From Liolophura sinensis (Eukaryota > Mollusca > Polyplacophora > Chitonida > Chitonidae), in NCBI RefSeq assembly GCF_032854445.1, contig NC_088297.1:22643127-22707126 (forward strand): DNA of 64,000 nt. The letters run 5' to 3'. This document shows positions 45,681 to 57,741 of this stretch, piece by piece. Position 1 is the stretch's first letter. Every line of letters begins with the position of its first letter. The position numbers and the translations under genes are program-made. The notes under the pieces are model-generated. The model was not told the origin of the DNA. It saw only the letters and a list, made by a program, of their open reading frames with translations, and did not search any database.

Positions 45681-46979
45681 AGTCTTCTCAAATTCTCCTA
45701 TCGACATACCATCAACATGTACCCTTTTTTTAAAAGGGTTGGGTTACCCACAAAAAAGAAATTCTGAAGTACATGTATAGCCCAAAACAATAAATGTATG
45801 TATTTATCATGGTTGCTGCATCCTGTAACCCAAAGCGCACCTTCTCCCCAAAAATGTGCAATTCTTTATAGCGGAACAGATTTATGTACATGAATTCTCA
45901 CAGACAGGAAGACAGTCACCCAAGTGGTTTACAGGATTCTATAGCAATTAGCATGCAATTTTCATGACTACCCTAATCGTTTACCCTTTTTTTTTTCAAC
46001 TGCCTCTGCAACCAATATTTTGAAGCGCTCTGAGAGAAGAAGAGTGTAGAGAAAAAATTTGCACAATTTTATGAAGCATGCCTTTTTATAATGACACAAA
46101 CTAACCGAAAAAAGTCCTTTAGTGGTTGAAAAGGTTAAAGATTTATTGTAATTATATGTAAAAGAATTATATACATGTATGTAAATTATGTCCCTGGCTA
46201 ACGGTCGCATGGCCTCCAAAATCAGACTCCAACAACAACACCAGCAGACATCTTCCACAAAACTCATTACTGTAAATGGATTGGCTGCTGTCAATGGCAC
46301 TCAACAAAATGAAGCCAATTCTTTGCTATGTGCAGTTCCTTTTGTTTTTTTTCGTTCTATTTCGTCTGTTTTTGTTTTCTTTCAAAGCCGCCCCAATATC
46401 TCATTTCCACTGATAAATTCCATTGCTTTTCATCGACAGTTCATCGCAGGCCACCGTATGCTAATTTACTGTGGCTTCCCAAGCCTGTGAATTATTATCG
46501 AATAACTCTGCAGCAAGGAGATGGGTGGCTGGAGTTTGCATCCATTTCCATACAATTTGGTTTAATTGGCCGAGGGGGAACTTGATGGCTTTTAAAGTAA
46601 CTACTTTCACCAGTGCATTATAATATTTCAAAGGATTACACAGTGACATAATGATACCTGCACAAGGTATATCCTAATCCTTCACAAAGAGAACCGCTCT
46701 CGTTAAAACTACACAATACAACTTCACCATCACCAGCCTTAAGTCACGCTTTGACAGCACTTTTTCTGCGACTGACTGGCCTAAATGTACATCCACATAG
46801 ATCTAAAACGCTTGTTATTACACTCTATTCATTTACATCTACTTCATTCAGCATTTCATTCATTTACATGTATTTATCATTAAAAACACTGCTTTAACAA
46901 CACATTGACCACTTTCATAAAAAACTAATATTTACATATTTAGCTGCAACTAGCAGTACATGCTACATGTAATTAAACC
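45681..46979. other. Nothing certain
   Basis: Short frames only. 46430-46650 has higher complexity than its flanks but no diagnostic feature. Confidence 0.4.
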
Positions 46980-47095
46980 TATCTGTCTGTCTGTTGATCT
47001 GTCAGCCAGTTGTCCTGTCAGTGAGTTGGTCTGTCTGTCAAATGGTCCGTCTGTCAAATGGTCCGTCTGTCAAATGGTCCATCTGTCAGTGTGCC
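46980..47095. repeat. Tandem repeat, 17-bp unit (GTCTGTCAAATGGTCC-like)
   Basis: Three near-perfect units after 47030, preceded by diverged CTGTCAG units from 46980. Confidence 0.85.
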
Positions 47096-47439
47096 AATTT
47101 TCTGACATAGTAAGTATCCGTTTTGTTTTTTTTTTCACCTAGACCATTCAGATATTGAATGAAACATATATTGTGAATTTGAGCATGAGTCTTAGCATGT
47201 TTATATGTAACTTATCTTAGAATGCTTACATCTTACTTGTCTTAGAATGCTTATATCTTACTTGTATATTATATTAAAGTCTTTTATTATAAATTGTATA
47301 AAAATACAACCGTGCACATGGATAAAGCTTTAACATGTTCATGTGCATGACTGTATAGAGATTACAACACAAACTATTGTAAGTGAAATCTTAATTTGCA
47401 GTTCACATCACAGTTAATATTGTACCACTACATGTGTAC

Positions 47440-47522
47440 CCCAAGTGACCCCACAGAAAATTATATTGGCAGCTTCATGGTGATGAGCCAATGGGAGACT
47501 CGAGGACAAGGTACACAGCCCG
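47440..47522 (+). pseudogene. Short partial copy 3 of the unknown segment
   Basis: The plus strand carries ATGGGAGACTCGAGGACAAG followed by GTACACAG. This matches the upstream part of copies 1 and 2 in opposite orientation over about 32 bases (27 identical to copy 1). The open frame before it reads DPTENYIGSFMVMSQWETRG. Confidence 0.3.
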
Positions 47523-49410
47523 TAAGTTATGACTTCCTTACAAATCAACAGCTGCAATGTATACACTGTTTCCTTGGAAATTCATGACACCTTTAAATCC
47601 ATGTGCTGGTAAAATGCACCATTAAATCATATTGCTTGAGCCAAACCAGTAACAGTACCAACATGACTAACAATACAACATACACTCTTTGAAATACTTG
47701 TATATACATGTATGTAGTCAAGCACATTGAGTCAATCACTGGGAAAATGATTTTAATTGGAAACAATCATTTTTAGCACAATTTTCAGCATTCCGACACG
47801 ACCAAAAATGTCCCTACACTGATATAAATCACCCATGCGGCCATTTGTCATGTACTGTTAATCTTCTTCTTCTTCTTCTCTTAGAAAGACAAATTAAGTT
47901 AATTAACCCTTCTGTGAATGTGGTTTGTAACACAGCCTAGATTCACATTCTTTTCCCGTTAGATGCACTTGATAAACACTAAATTTCTAAAAATGCCTGA
48001 AAAAAAAAATCAAGGTCTGCGAAATCGGAGCAGGAAGTGAAAAGTAATTACTCTCTCCTTTCTTCCTCCTTCAAAGCAGTTACAATTGCACAGAGACAAG
48101 AGAGAAAGAAAATGACAAAATACTTTGCCGAAGAATAGATTGCACCGTTTATTGATCTTTCTTGACTAAATACTTCCTGGATGGATGGAGAAAGGTAATT
48201 ATTTCAGCTGAAGAGTGGACCCCTAGTGGTGACCTCTGCAACTGATTCCACACACATCAATAGTACTTCATCCCTCATAGACACATTTTAAGGCTAGAAT
48301 AAAATGGTAAAACAAAATATCGCTGTGATAAAGTACAGCTCTCAGAACCATTATTTTCACAAGAAAAAAAAACTGGTGAATTAAAAAAAAAATAAAAAAA
48401 ATAACTTGGACAGGACGTTCAGCAGCAATCGAAGCTGTATGGGGAAGGAAAACAAACAGTTAGCTGCAAGTCAGAATGGAGTACATGGAGCTCAGCCATG
48501 TATCACCTAGAGCTGTCCACAAGAGGCAAGGATTGGAAAACCTTCAAAATAAAAACCTAGAGAGGCTACTATTCCAAGGCTATGGAATCGGCACAAGGGA
48601 AGGTGGGAAGCCCGATTCATCTCTGTCAGTATGTTTGGTTGAGTACAGGGTAATTCCTCACAAGAAATGATACTTGGTGTCAGGAGGGTGTCACTGACGG
48701 GCTATCTATTGATGTCCTTCCACATAATAGGGCTAGTTCTACAATCTGACACTGCTGTTAGATTCAGCTCTGAACGGAAACACAAGGAAAAATAATGGGA
48801 AAGGGGCGAAGACCATTGTTGTCGACATCCTGTCTTGATCGAGAAAACCGAACTTTTGAAGGAAGCCATAGGCTGGGTAGTGAATGTCAACAGACGGATC
48901 CTCAATTCTTCTACGCCTCGGTGAGCTTAAGATAGAACTATTACAGGGAGAATCTTTGCAAACCTTGATACTCCAGAGCTTCCAGAGTAGAAGGGACAAC
49001 GAGGTTTATCGCAGAGCGATTCCCTGCAGAGACACAGAACAGGAATGCTACATTATGCAGGCTGTGATGAAATCTGCGCATGCATACCAGCCACAAATCC
49101 AATACCACCCTTAAATCTTATCCCACCACATGTGTCTGTAAGCTATATGCATAAATATAACCAAATTCAAACATAATAATCAATTAATCCATTAATTGGT
49201 GAAATCCACCACTAAAAATACCCAATTCTAATTCTGCATTCTTTTTGCTACCAAAACAAAAGGAAACAATGAGTGTAATACTGAGGCGGTTTACATGTAC
49301 ATGCACTGATGCAGCAATTTAAATCATGCTCTACATTAAAACTATATTGATTGATACAATCAGAGAATAAGAACTTATCAAAATAATTTCCTCCCAAGCT
49401 GTGCACTATG
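47523..49410. other. No gene recognised
   Basis: It includes (TTC)n at 47868-47880 and A-rich runs near 48363-48400. The overlapping small frames at 48476-49114 show no motif. Confidence 0.4.
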
Positions 49411-49550
49411 TATTCATGTTATTTACCTTATTTACTGTTTTATGCTGTATACTCAAGAATATTTCACTTACACAACGGCGGCCAGCATTGTGGCAAGAGG
49501 AAACCAGGTAGAACCCCAGGGGAACCCACCATCATCCACAGGCTGCCACA
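49411..49550 (-). mobile_element. SINE type A, truncated, with 9-bp target duplication
   Basis: Flanked by TGCACTATG at 49402-49410 and 49551-49559. Tail at the left (TTTACTGTTTTATGCTG). It stops after CATCCACAGGCTGCCACA. Confidence 0.85.
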
Positions 49551-49595
49551 TGCACTATGCAACCATGCTGGTGATATGTAATTAACAGTTAGAGG

Positions 49596-49757
49596 ACTCC
49601 CATGCATGACAAGGTCTGTCAGCAACCTGTGGATTGTCATGGGTTTTCCCTGGGTACTGTTCAAATTCCTCCAACAATATAATGCTTGCTGCCATTGTTG
49701 AAATGGAATATTCTTTAGAACGGTGTGAAAGACCAAACAGACTGAAATAAATAAATC
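49596..49757 (+). mobile_element. SINE type A, truncated, opposite orientation to its neighbour
   Basis: Starts near CATGCATGACAAGGTCTGTC and runs through GGGTTTTCCCTGGGTACTGT to a tail ending AATAAATAAA. With 49411-49550 it forms an inverted pair about 45 bases apart. Confidence 0.85.
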
Positions 49758-50066
49758 ATGGCAAGTCTTGAATAGAGGTTGTAAGCTTCACTCCTCTATC
49801 CTTCCAGCCCTTCACTTCACATATCCAGTTATTTCACTTCATTACCATTCAGTTAACAGGAAGTGACTTCAAAGAGAAGTTTTAGTGCAACATCAGTGAT
49901 GCTTTATGGGGATACAGGAGAGAAGCCATGGAAATTTCTTTCACTCAGATCATGCAGAAAACAGGATAACCTACTTCCTACACAAATTCTCACTTGAACA
50001 GGGAATTTCTAGACTTCCACTAGCTCATTGTTCGTTGAGCTGTCATGACTACAAGTATACACAAGT

Positions 50067-50284
50067 GTAAACCTTCAACCTTTTCGACAGGTTTTTTTGG
50101 TTTTGTTTTCATGAAATTTATTCATACAATAATTATGAAAAGGCTGATAAAATGATTTGTTTGTGTCACAATAAAGATGGAATCATCTTTAAATTGTGCA
50201 AATTATTACAGCCAATAGTTCTCTCAGAATGTTTTAAGATATTGGTTGGAGAGGCGCGGTTGAAAAGCCTGAAGAATTAGGGTA
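50067..50284 (+). mobile_element. MITE-like family C copy, diverged
   Basis: Left AAACCTTCAACCTTTTCG, right GAAAAGCCTGAAGAATTAGG. The middle is poorly matched. Confidence 0.55.
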
Positions 50285-50576
50285 CATGTCTGAAGTCGTT
50301 AAAGGTTGCTTGTGTGTCAGTTTCCCCAGGCTCGCATGTACAGGTACCTTATGTGAAGACCATCTGTTGTGCAGGGATTAAACAGACACTGGGATTAAAA
50401 AGTGGAAACTATCCGGACAGCAGACTCATAGTTTTTGACATTTTTAGCATTTCTGAATTAATTTCTGATCATTTTCCTGGCGTATTTTTTGTATAAATAA
50501 AGAGAAATTGATCCGAAAAGAGAACAAATCTCATGCCTAAATATGGCGTGCCAGTCTGTACTTCACATGTGATAAA

Positions 50577-50737
50577 TTTATCTATTTATTTGATGGGTGT
50601 TTTGCACAGTACTCAAGAAAATTTATTTAAGCGACCGTGACCAGCATTGTGGTGGGAGGAGAACAGACACAGCCCGAGGGGAACCACAACCATCCACAGG
50701 TTACCAGCAGACAATCCCACTTATGACCGGGTATGAA
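50577..50737 (-). mobile_element. SINE type A, truncated, with perfect 12-bp target duplication
   Basis: Flanked by ACATGTGATAAA at 50565-50576 and 50738-50749. The copy stops shortly after CCCACTTATGACCGGG, so the tRNA head is absent. Confidence 0.92.
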
Positions 50738-51269
50738 ACATGTGATAAAGTTTGTCAGCACATTGCCAAAAGTCAATAGTTTTCCCCACCCATTGCTGTT
50801 CATCACTGAGTACATGCACATGTATGAAAAAAACATTACTGAACATGAGTTACACAATAATCAATTCAACAAATCTAACGAGACATCAGCTAGCAGCTGA
50901 CCCTAACAACATTTCAGGTCCTTAGCCAAATGGCTGAACAAATGAATAGAGGCATCTTCCTTGTTTGGGGCGCTGAGCATCTGTAAATAGTGCCTTATGA
51001 ATAATAGAAAAAGGTCTGTCTGCCCCAGGCTGGCATGGACAGACTGTTAGAACATGTTATACACACATATCTACAATGTACATGCATATATAGGCATGCA
51101 GAGAAAGTCAGGACTTAATTTCTTCTCCATGTACAAGGTGATGGTACAGAAAACTTCTTATTCGATGTACATGTATGCAATATGACACAACCCTACGTGT
51201 AATTACGACGGTTGGCATGAAAATATCTCATGATGCTGTACGATGTTTTCATCTTGCAGAGTCACGCAA
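50738..51269. other. Nothing recognised
   Basis: No gene or repeat assigned. Confidence 0.45.
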
Positions 51270-51428
51270 TATTTATTTATTTCTGATTCATGCTTTACAC
51301 CAAAAGAGTAGTTCCCTTATGGATGGCGGCCAGCATTACAGTAAGTAGGAAACTGTGTGAGCCAAGGGGAAACCCACAACCACCCGCAGGTTGCTGGCAG
51401 ACCTTCCCATGTACAGCCGGAGAGGATA
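51270..51428 (-). mobile_element. SINE type A, truncated
   Basis: Tail (TTTA)n at the left. Internal GGCGGCCAGCATTACAG and GGGGAAACCCACAACCACCC. It stops after CAGCCGGAGAGGA. Confidence 0.87.
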
Positions 51429-51510
51429 ATGACCTGTGTATTTGCTTGCAAATGTTCCCCAAGTAGAGTTAAAAAATACACGAAACCATTTTTCCGTGCA
51501 TACCGGCCAG

Positions 51511-52326
51511 TACAGAGTGCATACCTCAGACACCGGCCAGGACACAGTGCATACCTCAGACACCGGCCAGGACACAGTGCATACCTCAGACACCGGCCAG
51601 GACGCAGTGCATACCTCAGACACCGGCCAGGACACAGTGCATACCTCAGACACCGGCCAGGACGCAGTGCATACCTCAGACACCGGCCAGGACACAGTGC
51701 ATACCTCAGACACCGGCCAGTACAGAGTGCATACCTCAGATACCGGCCAGTACAGAGTGCATACCTCAGACACCGGCCAGTACACAGTGCATACCTCAGA
51801 CACCGGCCAGGACACAGTGCATACCTCAGACACCGGCCAGTACACAGTGCATACCTCAGACACCGGCCAGGACACAGTGCATACCTCAGACACCGGCCAG
51901 GACGCAGTGCATACCTCAGACACCGGCCAGGACGCAGTGCATACCTCAGACACCGGCCAGGACGCAGTGCATACCTCAGACACCGGCCAGTACAGAGTGC
52001 ATACCTCAGACACCGGCCAGTACACAGTGCATACCTCAGATACCGGCCAGTACACAGTGCATACCTCAGACACCGGCCAGGACACAGTGCATACCTCAGA
52101 CACCGGCCAGGACGCAGTGCATACCTCAGATACCGGCCAGGACACTGTGCATACCTCAGATACCGGCCAGTACATACCACAGATACCGGCCAGTACACAG
52201 TGCATACCTCAGATACCGGCCAGTACACAGTGCATACCTCAGACACCGGCCAGGACACAGTGCATACCTCAGACACCGGCCAGTACACAGTGCATACCTC
52301 AGATACCGACCAGTAAACAGTGCATA
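51511..52326. repeat. Minisatellite, 30-bp unit, 27 copies plus a partial
   Basis: The unit is (T/G)ACACAGTGCATACCTCAG plus ACACCGGCCAG. Starts run every 30 bases from 51511 to 52171. Unit 23 (52171-52193) lost seven bases, after which the phase shifts. Unit types GACACAG, GACGCAG, TACACAG and TACAGAG are mixed along the array. Because 30 is a multiple of three and the unit has no stop, frames of about 290-320 codons are open on both strands at once. These are not credible genes. Confidence 0.96.
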
Positions 52327-52712
52327 TATGGACGCTGTATTCCTCCCATCCATTGGAAGTAAGGATAAATATTCATTATACATTACCATTCTTCAGCTTT
52401 AAAAAAATCAATAATTGCAAGACTCATTTCTGAAAAACCAGCAGTCATTAACAACAATTTCCACGCACAGCAATAAAAAAAGCAAATGAATACAATAACT
52501 AAGGCTAGTCACATTCAAAAGAGAGAAAGTCATCAAATTACTCTGAATCCAATTTTTAACCTGAATTTTTTCTTTTCAATTTTAGTTTGTAAAATTTATT
52601 TTTTTGTAATAAGCAACTTTAAATGTCTAACACTATGAAAATGGAAAACTTCTGCATGAATCCAGCTTTCATTTTCGAAATTTAACTGCATTTATACAAA
52701 ATAAACCTGCAT

Positions 52713-52746
<34 letters not shown>

Positions 52747-52941
52747 GGCCCACATTTGATGCAGTTATTCCATGATAGCCAACAACAAATGGGGCCTTAA
52801 TCCAAAAAAGTTCACCCTGCACACAAAATTTTACACAATTCAGACAATATCTGGAGCAGATATTGCACAGAAAGCAATGAGGTACAGGCTCAAATTAATA
52901 ACTGACTTAACACAGAAGCGAGGGATAAAAAGTATCAAATG
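52327..52941. other. Noncoding stretch with poly-A tract
   Basis: Contains 29 consecutive A at 52715-52743. No gene. Confidence 0.6.
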
Positions 52942-52958
52942 TCAAGACTGAGAAAGGG

Positions 52959-53224
52959 GCCTCCGTGGCTCAGTTGGTTAGCGCGCTAACACAGCGTAAT
53001 GACCCAGGAGTCTCTCACCAATGCGGTCGCTGTGAGTTCAAGTCCAGCTCATGCTGGCTTTCTCTCCGGCCGTATGTGGGAAGGTCTGTCAGCTACCTGC
53101 GGATGGTTGTGGGTTTTCCCTGGGCTCTGCCCGGTTTCCACCCACCATAATGCTGGCCGCCTTCGTATAAGTGAAATATTCTTGAGTACGGCGTAAAACA
53201 CCAATCAAAAAAAAAAAAAAAAAA
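52959..53224 (+). mobile_element. SINE type A, youngest intact copy, 17-bp target duplication
   Basis: Perfect 17-bp flanks TCAAGACTGAGAAAGGG at 52942-52958 and 53225-53241. The head has box A TGGCTCAGTTGG (52966-52977) and box B GAGTTCAAGTCC (53034-53045), as in a tRNA-derived RNA polymerase III promoter. The body has GGGTTTTCCCTGGGCTCTGC, and the 3' end is TACGGCGTAAAACACCAATC then about 18 A. It serves as the reference copy for the family in this window. Confidence 0.96.
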
Positions 53225-53361
53225 TCAAGACTGAGAAAGGGTTGCTAAAAAAAAAGTGCATTAACCTACAGTACAGTACATGACCTATATAAAAGGTTGC
53301 ACGATCGCACGTTTGCCTATTTAATTGCGAGAGATGCCTCAGTTAAAGGTGTTTTGAGGTT

Positions 53362-54478
53362 TGTTTGGGAGGTAGGATGATACCCTAGTGTACAGATGTT
53401 GTTTGGGAGGTAGGATGATACCCTAATGTACAGATGTTGTTTGGGAGGTAGGATGATACCCTAGTGTACAGATGTTGTTTGGGAGGTAGGATGATACCCT
53501 AATGTACAGATGTTGTTTGGGAGGTAGGAGGATACCCTAGTGTACAGATGTTGTTTGGGAGGTAGGATGATACCCTAATGTACAGATGTTGTTTGGGAGG
53601 TAGGATGATACCCTAGTGTACAGATGTTGTTTGGGAGGTAGGATGATACCCTAATGTACAGATGTTGTTTGGGAGGTAGGATGATACCCTAGTGTGCAGA
53701 TGTTGTTTTGGAGGTAGGATGATACCCTAATGTACAGATGTTGTTTGGGAGGTAGGATGATACCCTAGTGTGCAGATGTTGTTTGGGAGGTAGGATGATA
53801 CCCTAATGTACAGATGTTGTTTGGGAGGTAGGATGATACCCTCGTGTGCAGATGTTGTTTGGGAAGTAGGATGATACCCTAATGCACAGATGTTGTTTGG
53901 GAGGTAGGATGATACCCTAGTGTACAGATGTTGTTTGGGAGGTAGGATGATACCCTAATGCACAGATGTTGTTTGGGAGGTAGGATGATACCCTAGTGTA
54001 CAGATGTTGTTTTGGAGGTAGGATGATACCCTAATGTACAGATGTTGTTTGGGAGGTAGGATGATACCCTAGTGTACAGATGTTGTTTGGGAGGTAGGAT
54101 GATACCCTAATGTACAGATGTTGTTTGGGAGGTAGGATGATACCCTAGTGTACAGATGTTGTTTGGGAGGTAGGATGATACCCTAATGTACAGATGTTGT
54201 TTTGGAGGTAGGATGATACCCTAGTGTACAGATGTTGTTTGGGAGGTAGGATGATACCCTAGTGTACAGATGTTGTTTGGGAGGTAGGATGATACCCTAG
54301 TGTACAGATGTTGTTTGGGAGGTAGGATGATACCCTAGTGTACAGATGTAGTTTGGGAGGTAGGATGATACCCTAGTGTACAGATGTTGTTTGGGAGGTA
54401 GGATGATACCCTAGTGTACAGATGTTGTTTGGGAGGTAGGATGATACCCTAATGTACAGATGTTGTTTGGGAGGTAGG
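53362..54478. repeat. Minisatellite, 38-bp unit, about 29 copies, dimeric order
   Basis: The unit is TTGTTTGGGAGGTAGGATGA plus TACCCTArTGTACAGATG. Units 1-22 alternate CTAGTG and CTAATG (unit 13 reads CTCGTG), giving a 76-bp higher-order period. Units 23-28 are all CTAGTG and unit 29 is CTAATG. Rare variants (TTTTGG, TGTGCAG, TGCACAG) are shared by alternate units. Confidence 0.96.
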
Positions 54479-55248
54479 ATTCTACTCTACTGGAAAAATC
54501 TAAGCTTGAGCTCCAAAAGTAATATTTTATGGTATTTACTGACTTTAAAAATGCACTTTTGGTGTGAAATATTGAGTCATTTAATGTAATAACTGAATCA
54601 GAGCCTGAAGTTTATTACAGACCACCTCCCGAGAAAGGGACATAACTATTAACACTAGTAAATCGGTGAAGGCGAATGCTCTTTCTTTTTTAAGTTATTT
54701 ACTGACCTACTTTTGTCATCTGGGGAAACCCCACTCTATCCAGTTCAACCATACTACAAGCTAATATTAAATGGGCCCCAACCACTATGAAAACACATCA
54801 AGCAGAAAATGCAGATATGTATTAAGGCAGGAGTTATTTTAATGTGGTATTTTGGAAAGCTACCAAGTCTGGGTGCAGGAGCTGTTTGTTTATTCACGCT
54901 GATGGTATTAATAGAGAATGCATGCTCTGGGTGTTTACACTGCATATCCACAGACAAATGTTCTCCAAGGCTAAGAGTCATTCTTTACATTTCTGTCCAG
55001 GTCCATAATTGGCCTTTAAAACTACTTAATAGCTGAAGCATTTTCTGCCACTCTCCATTTTTTTTTTCATGGTAAATGACTGAACGGCAGCACCAAGTCT
55101 ATGAACCATATGCGTATGGCTGCATATGGACTACATACAGTAGCTATTAAAACCAATATGCAGAAAGCACCAATGGCATCTTGTACAGAATGGTATAGCC
55201 ATCCCATGCCATGCAAGTGTATTTCAGTCATACTACTCAGTATGTTGT
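54479..55248. other. Nothing recognised
   Basis: No gene or repeat assigned. Confidence 0.45.
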
Positions 55249-55500
55249 AAGATTGACGAGCTTTCCAATGCTACATGCATAATCTAATAATGTCCAATGC
55301 TACATGTGTGATCTAATAACTTCCAATGGTACATGTGTGATCTAATAATGTCCAATGCTACATGTATGATCTAATAACTTCCAATGGTACATGTGTGATC
55401 TAATAATGTCCAATACTGCATGTGTGATCTAATAACTTCCCATGCTACATGCATCATGTATTAATTAACTAATAAGAGATCTAATAATATTCAAGGGTAT
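55249..55500. repeat. Tandem repeat, about 29-bp unit, about eight copies
   Basis: Units of TCCAATGCTACATGTGTGAT plus CTAATAACT. They are diverged at both ends. Confidence 0.88.
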
Positions 55501-55874
55501 ACATGTATAATTTAATAATTCTCAAGAGCTCAGACATTTATTCTCTCACACCCAAATGTTTCATTTCTAGTTAAATAAAAGTTGAAATTTTCTTTACACT
55601 GCTATTAACATGACTGTTTTACAGTTCTGACATTATTTCACAGATTTTTGTGAAATCAGAACTTATAATAAAACATTCTGAAACTAAAACACCTAACGTC
55701 TAATTCATAAAATTCTTACATATATCTTTAACACCTAATTCAAGGTTTTTGACAGGATTTAAAAAATCTGCAAAGAAATGTGGGCTAATGGCACTATTAT
55801 ATGTACAATGTACATACAGTTTATATCTGTATCTGACTGTTATTGTAAGGCCATACTCAAGCAAAGAGTGAGAG
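55501..55874. other. Nothing recognised
   Basis: No gene or repeat assigned. Confidence 0.45.
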
Positions 55875-56205
55875 AGTGTGTGCTTTGGATTTAACGGTGT
55901 ACTTAATTTTTCAGTCATATGACGACGGAGGAGTCCTTAGAGTGCATGTACTGTGTAATATATTGTATGGAAAAGAAAATGTGCCCCCTTGTTGCAGGAC
56001 AGATTTCCACCACTCTTTTATCAAGTGCTGCTTCACTGAGACGCCTTACCGAAGGCAAGTAAGCTGCCCCACCCTTGCCATTATACTGATACCGGTCAAC
56101 GAGTCGTTGCACAAACCCTTTACTGTTGAATGCCAAGCAAGGGAGCTACAACTTCTTCTTTTACGGTCTTAGCTGTGACCTGACTCAGGATTGACCCTGG
56201 ATACT
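55875..56205 (-). mobile_element. SINE type B copy
   Basis: The tail, on the minus strand, ends in TTAAATCC...CACTCTCTCAC. The core has GCAGCACTTGATAAAAGAG and GGTGGAAATCTGTCCTGCAA (minus strand). The head-side box B-like sequence is CAGGGTCAATCC. Confidence 0.85.
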
Positions 56206-56277
56206 CAAGCAAGAATTAGAGCTCAGATGCAAAATTGTGCAAAGGTAATTCATACTGTGTAATATATTCTGAGGACA

Positions 56278-56625
56278 AGAGTGAGTGAGTGCTTGGGGTT
56301 TAACGTCGTACTCAACAATTTTTCAGTCATATGACGACGAAGGAATCCTTAGGGTGCATGTACGTGTAATGTGCCTCCTTGTAGCAGGACAGATTTCCAC
56401 CACTCTTTTATCTAGTGCTGCTTCACTGAGACGACTTACCGAAGGCAAGTAAGCTGCCCGCCTGAGCCATTATACTGATACGGGTCAACCAGTCGTTGCA
56501 CTATCCCCTTCATGCTGAACGCCAAGCGAGGAAGTTACAACTTCCTCTTTTAAAGTCTTAGGTGTGACTCGATCAAGGATTGATCCTGGATCTACTGGTC
56601 CCGAAGCGGCTGAGGACAAGACGAC
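56278..56625 (-). mobile_element. SINE type B copy, second in direct pair
   Basis: Closely similar to 55875-56205 and in the same orientation, about 70 bases away. Its tail on the minus strand reads GACGTTAAACCCCAAGCACT then CACTCACTC. The box B-like sequence is GGATCAATCC. Confidence 0.88.
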
Positions 56626-57741
56626 GCTACAATGCAACCCTACATGTACAGAATGGCATATGCTTCCAAAATGGGCATAGCAGGCTACAAAACCATGAAT
56701 TCTCATGGGCCAGATATTTTATCACCGTACTACTATTGTCAATTTTTGTCACTATGACTACTGCCAATTTAAAGTCAGTTGTATTGCCACGTAAGTGTAT
56801 AATTACATTCAATTTAGTTGTCTAGTGTTTGGGCTCGACTGTCTCCTCAGATTTGCACAAAAGAACCTTGAAAGTACTTGTGACCTGCACCAAAAGATTC
56901 ATCAGATCAAAGACAAGGAACCATGCAGGCTTCAGCACTGACAATCAGCTACCAAATTGGCCTAGCCTGCCCAGTGCCCTGAGAATGCCCTCATACTGAC
57001 ATTTAGGTCCCCAGGGGACAATAACTAAGGTAATGACCAGAAGCAGGAGAGTTTATGACCTTCCCTGGGCCACATGTCCATGTACCTATATAGCTGGACT
57101 TATTCACTTGAAGGCAGCTCGGTCAATTGACAATGAAACTGTTCTTCCCACAAGGCATTCACAGAGAAAATAATATATAAGAAACATGTACTTCAGAGTC
57201 CAATAAAAAAATACATAAATATATGTAGAACTAGACAAAGCACTGTGTAGTTTAAAAAGTGAAGGTACATACATGTACAATTCATACATACAAAAAGCAA
57301 TGCCACAACCAATAATTCTGTCCCCGTAGCTGTCCCAACCAGCAGGACAAGCAGCTTCCTGACTCTACCGTCCTGTAAGCTTACGCCTGTTTTGTATTCA
57401 TACCATACATGTACATTTCCTACCTATCAATCAAAAACACCTATACACACCTACCTTATTTCTTCTAATTTTTAGGACACCTGGTCAGCTCACTTTATCC
57501 AATATAAACATATGTAACTGTAGCAGGAATACTGAGTTTCTTTTCTCTCACATGGTGAGACCATCTATTGAATACCATACTTATATCTTTACTTTTCCAA
57601 CAGGCTGGTTAAGAAAGGTAATATTCTACTTTCAACTCTACTATATGTCCCAAAAATTAGAAGAATTAGGTTAACCCCTGCTAATTTTTTCTGCACACAC
57701 TGAACATGTTGAATGCCTAAATACTGGTCTACATGTACTTA
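56626..57741. other. Nothing recognised
   Basis: No gene or repeat assigned. Confidence 0.45.

Noticed and set aside
51317-52389. Very long open frames (up to 323 codons) on both strands
   Set aside because: They are a by-product of a stop-free 30-bp tandem repeat. Several frames are open at once, and they start or end in SINE sequence.
52959-53060. tRNA gene
   Set aside because: Boxes A and B are present, but the sequence runs on into the SINE body with an A-tail and target duplications. It is a SINE head.
53362-54478. CRISPR-like array
   Set aside because: Units are contiguous with no unique spacers and the genome is eukaryotic. It is a minisatellite.
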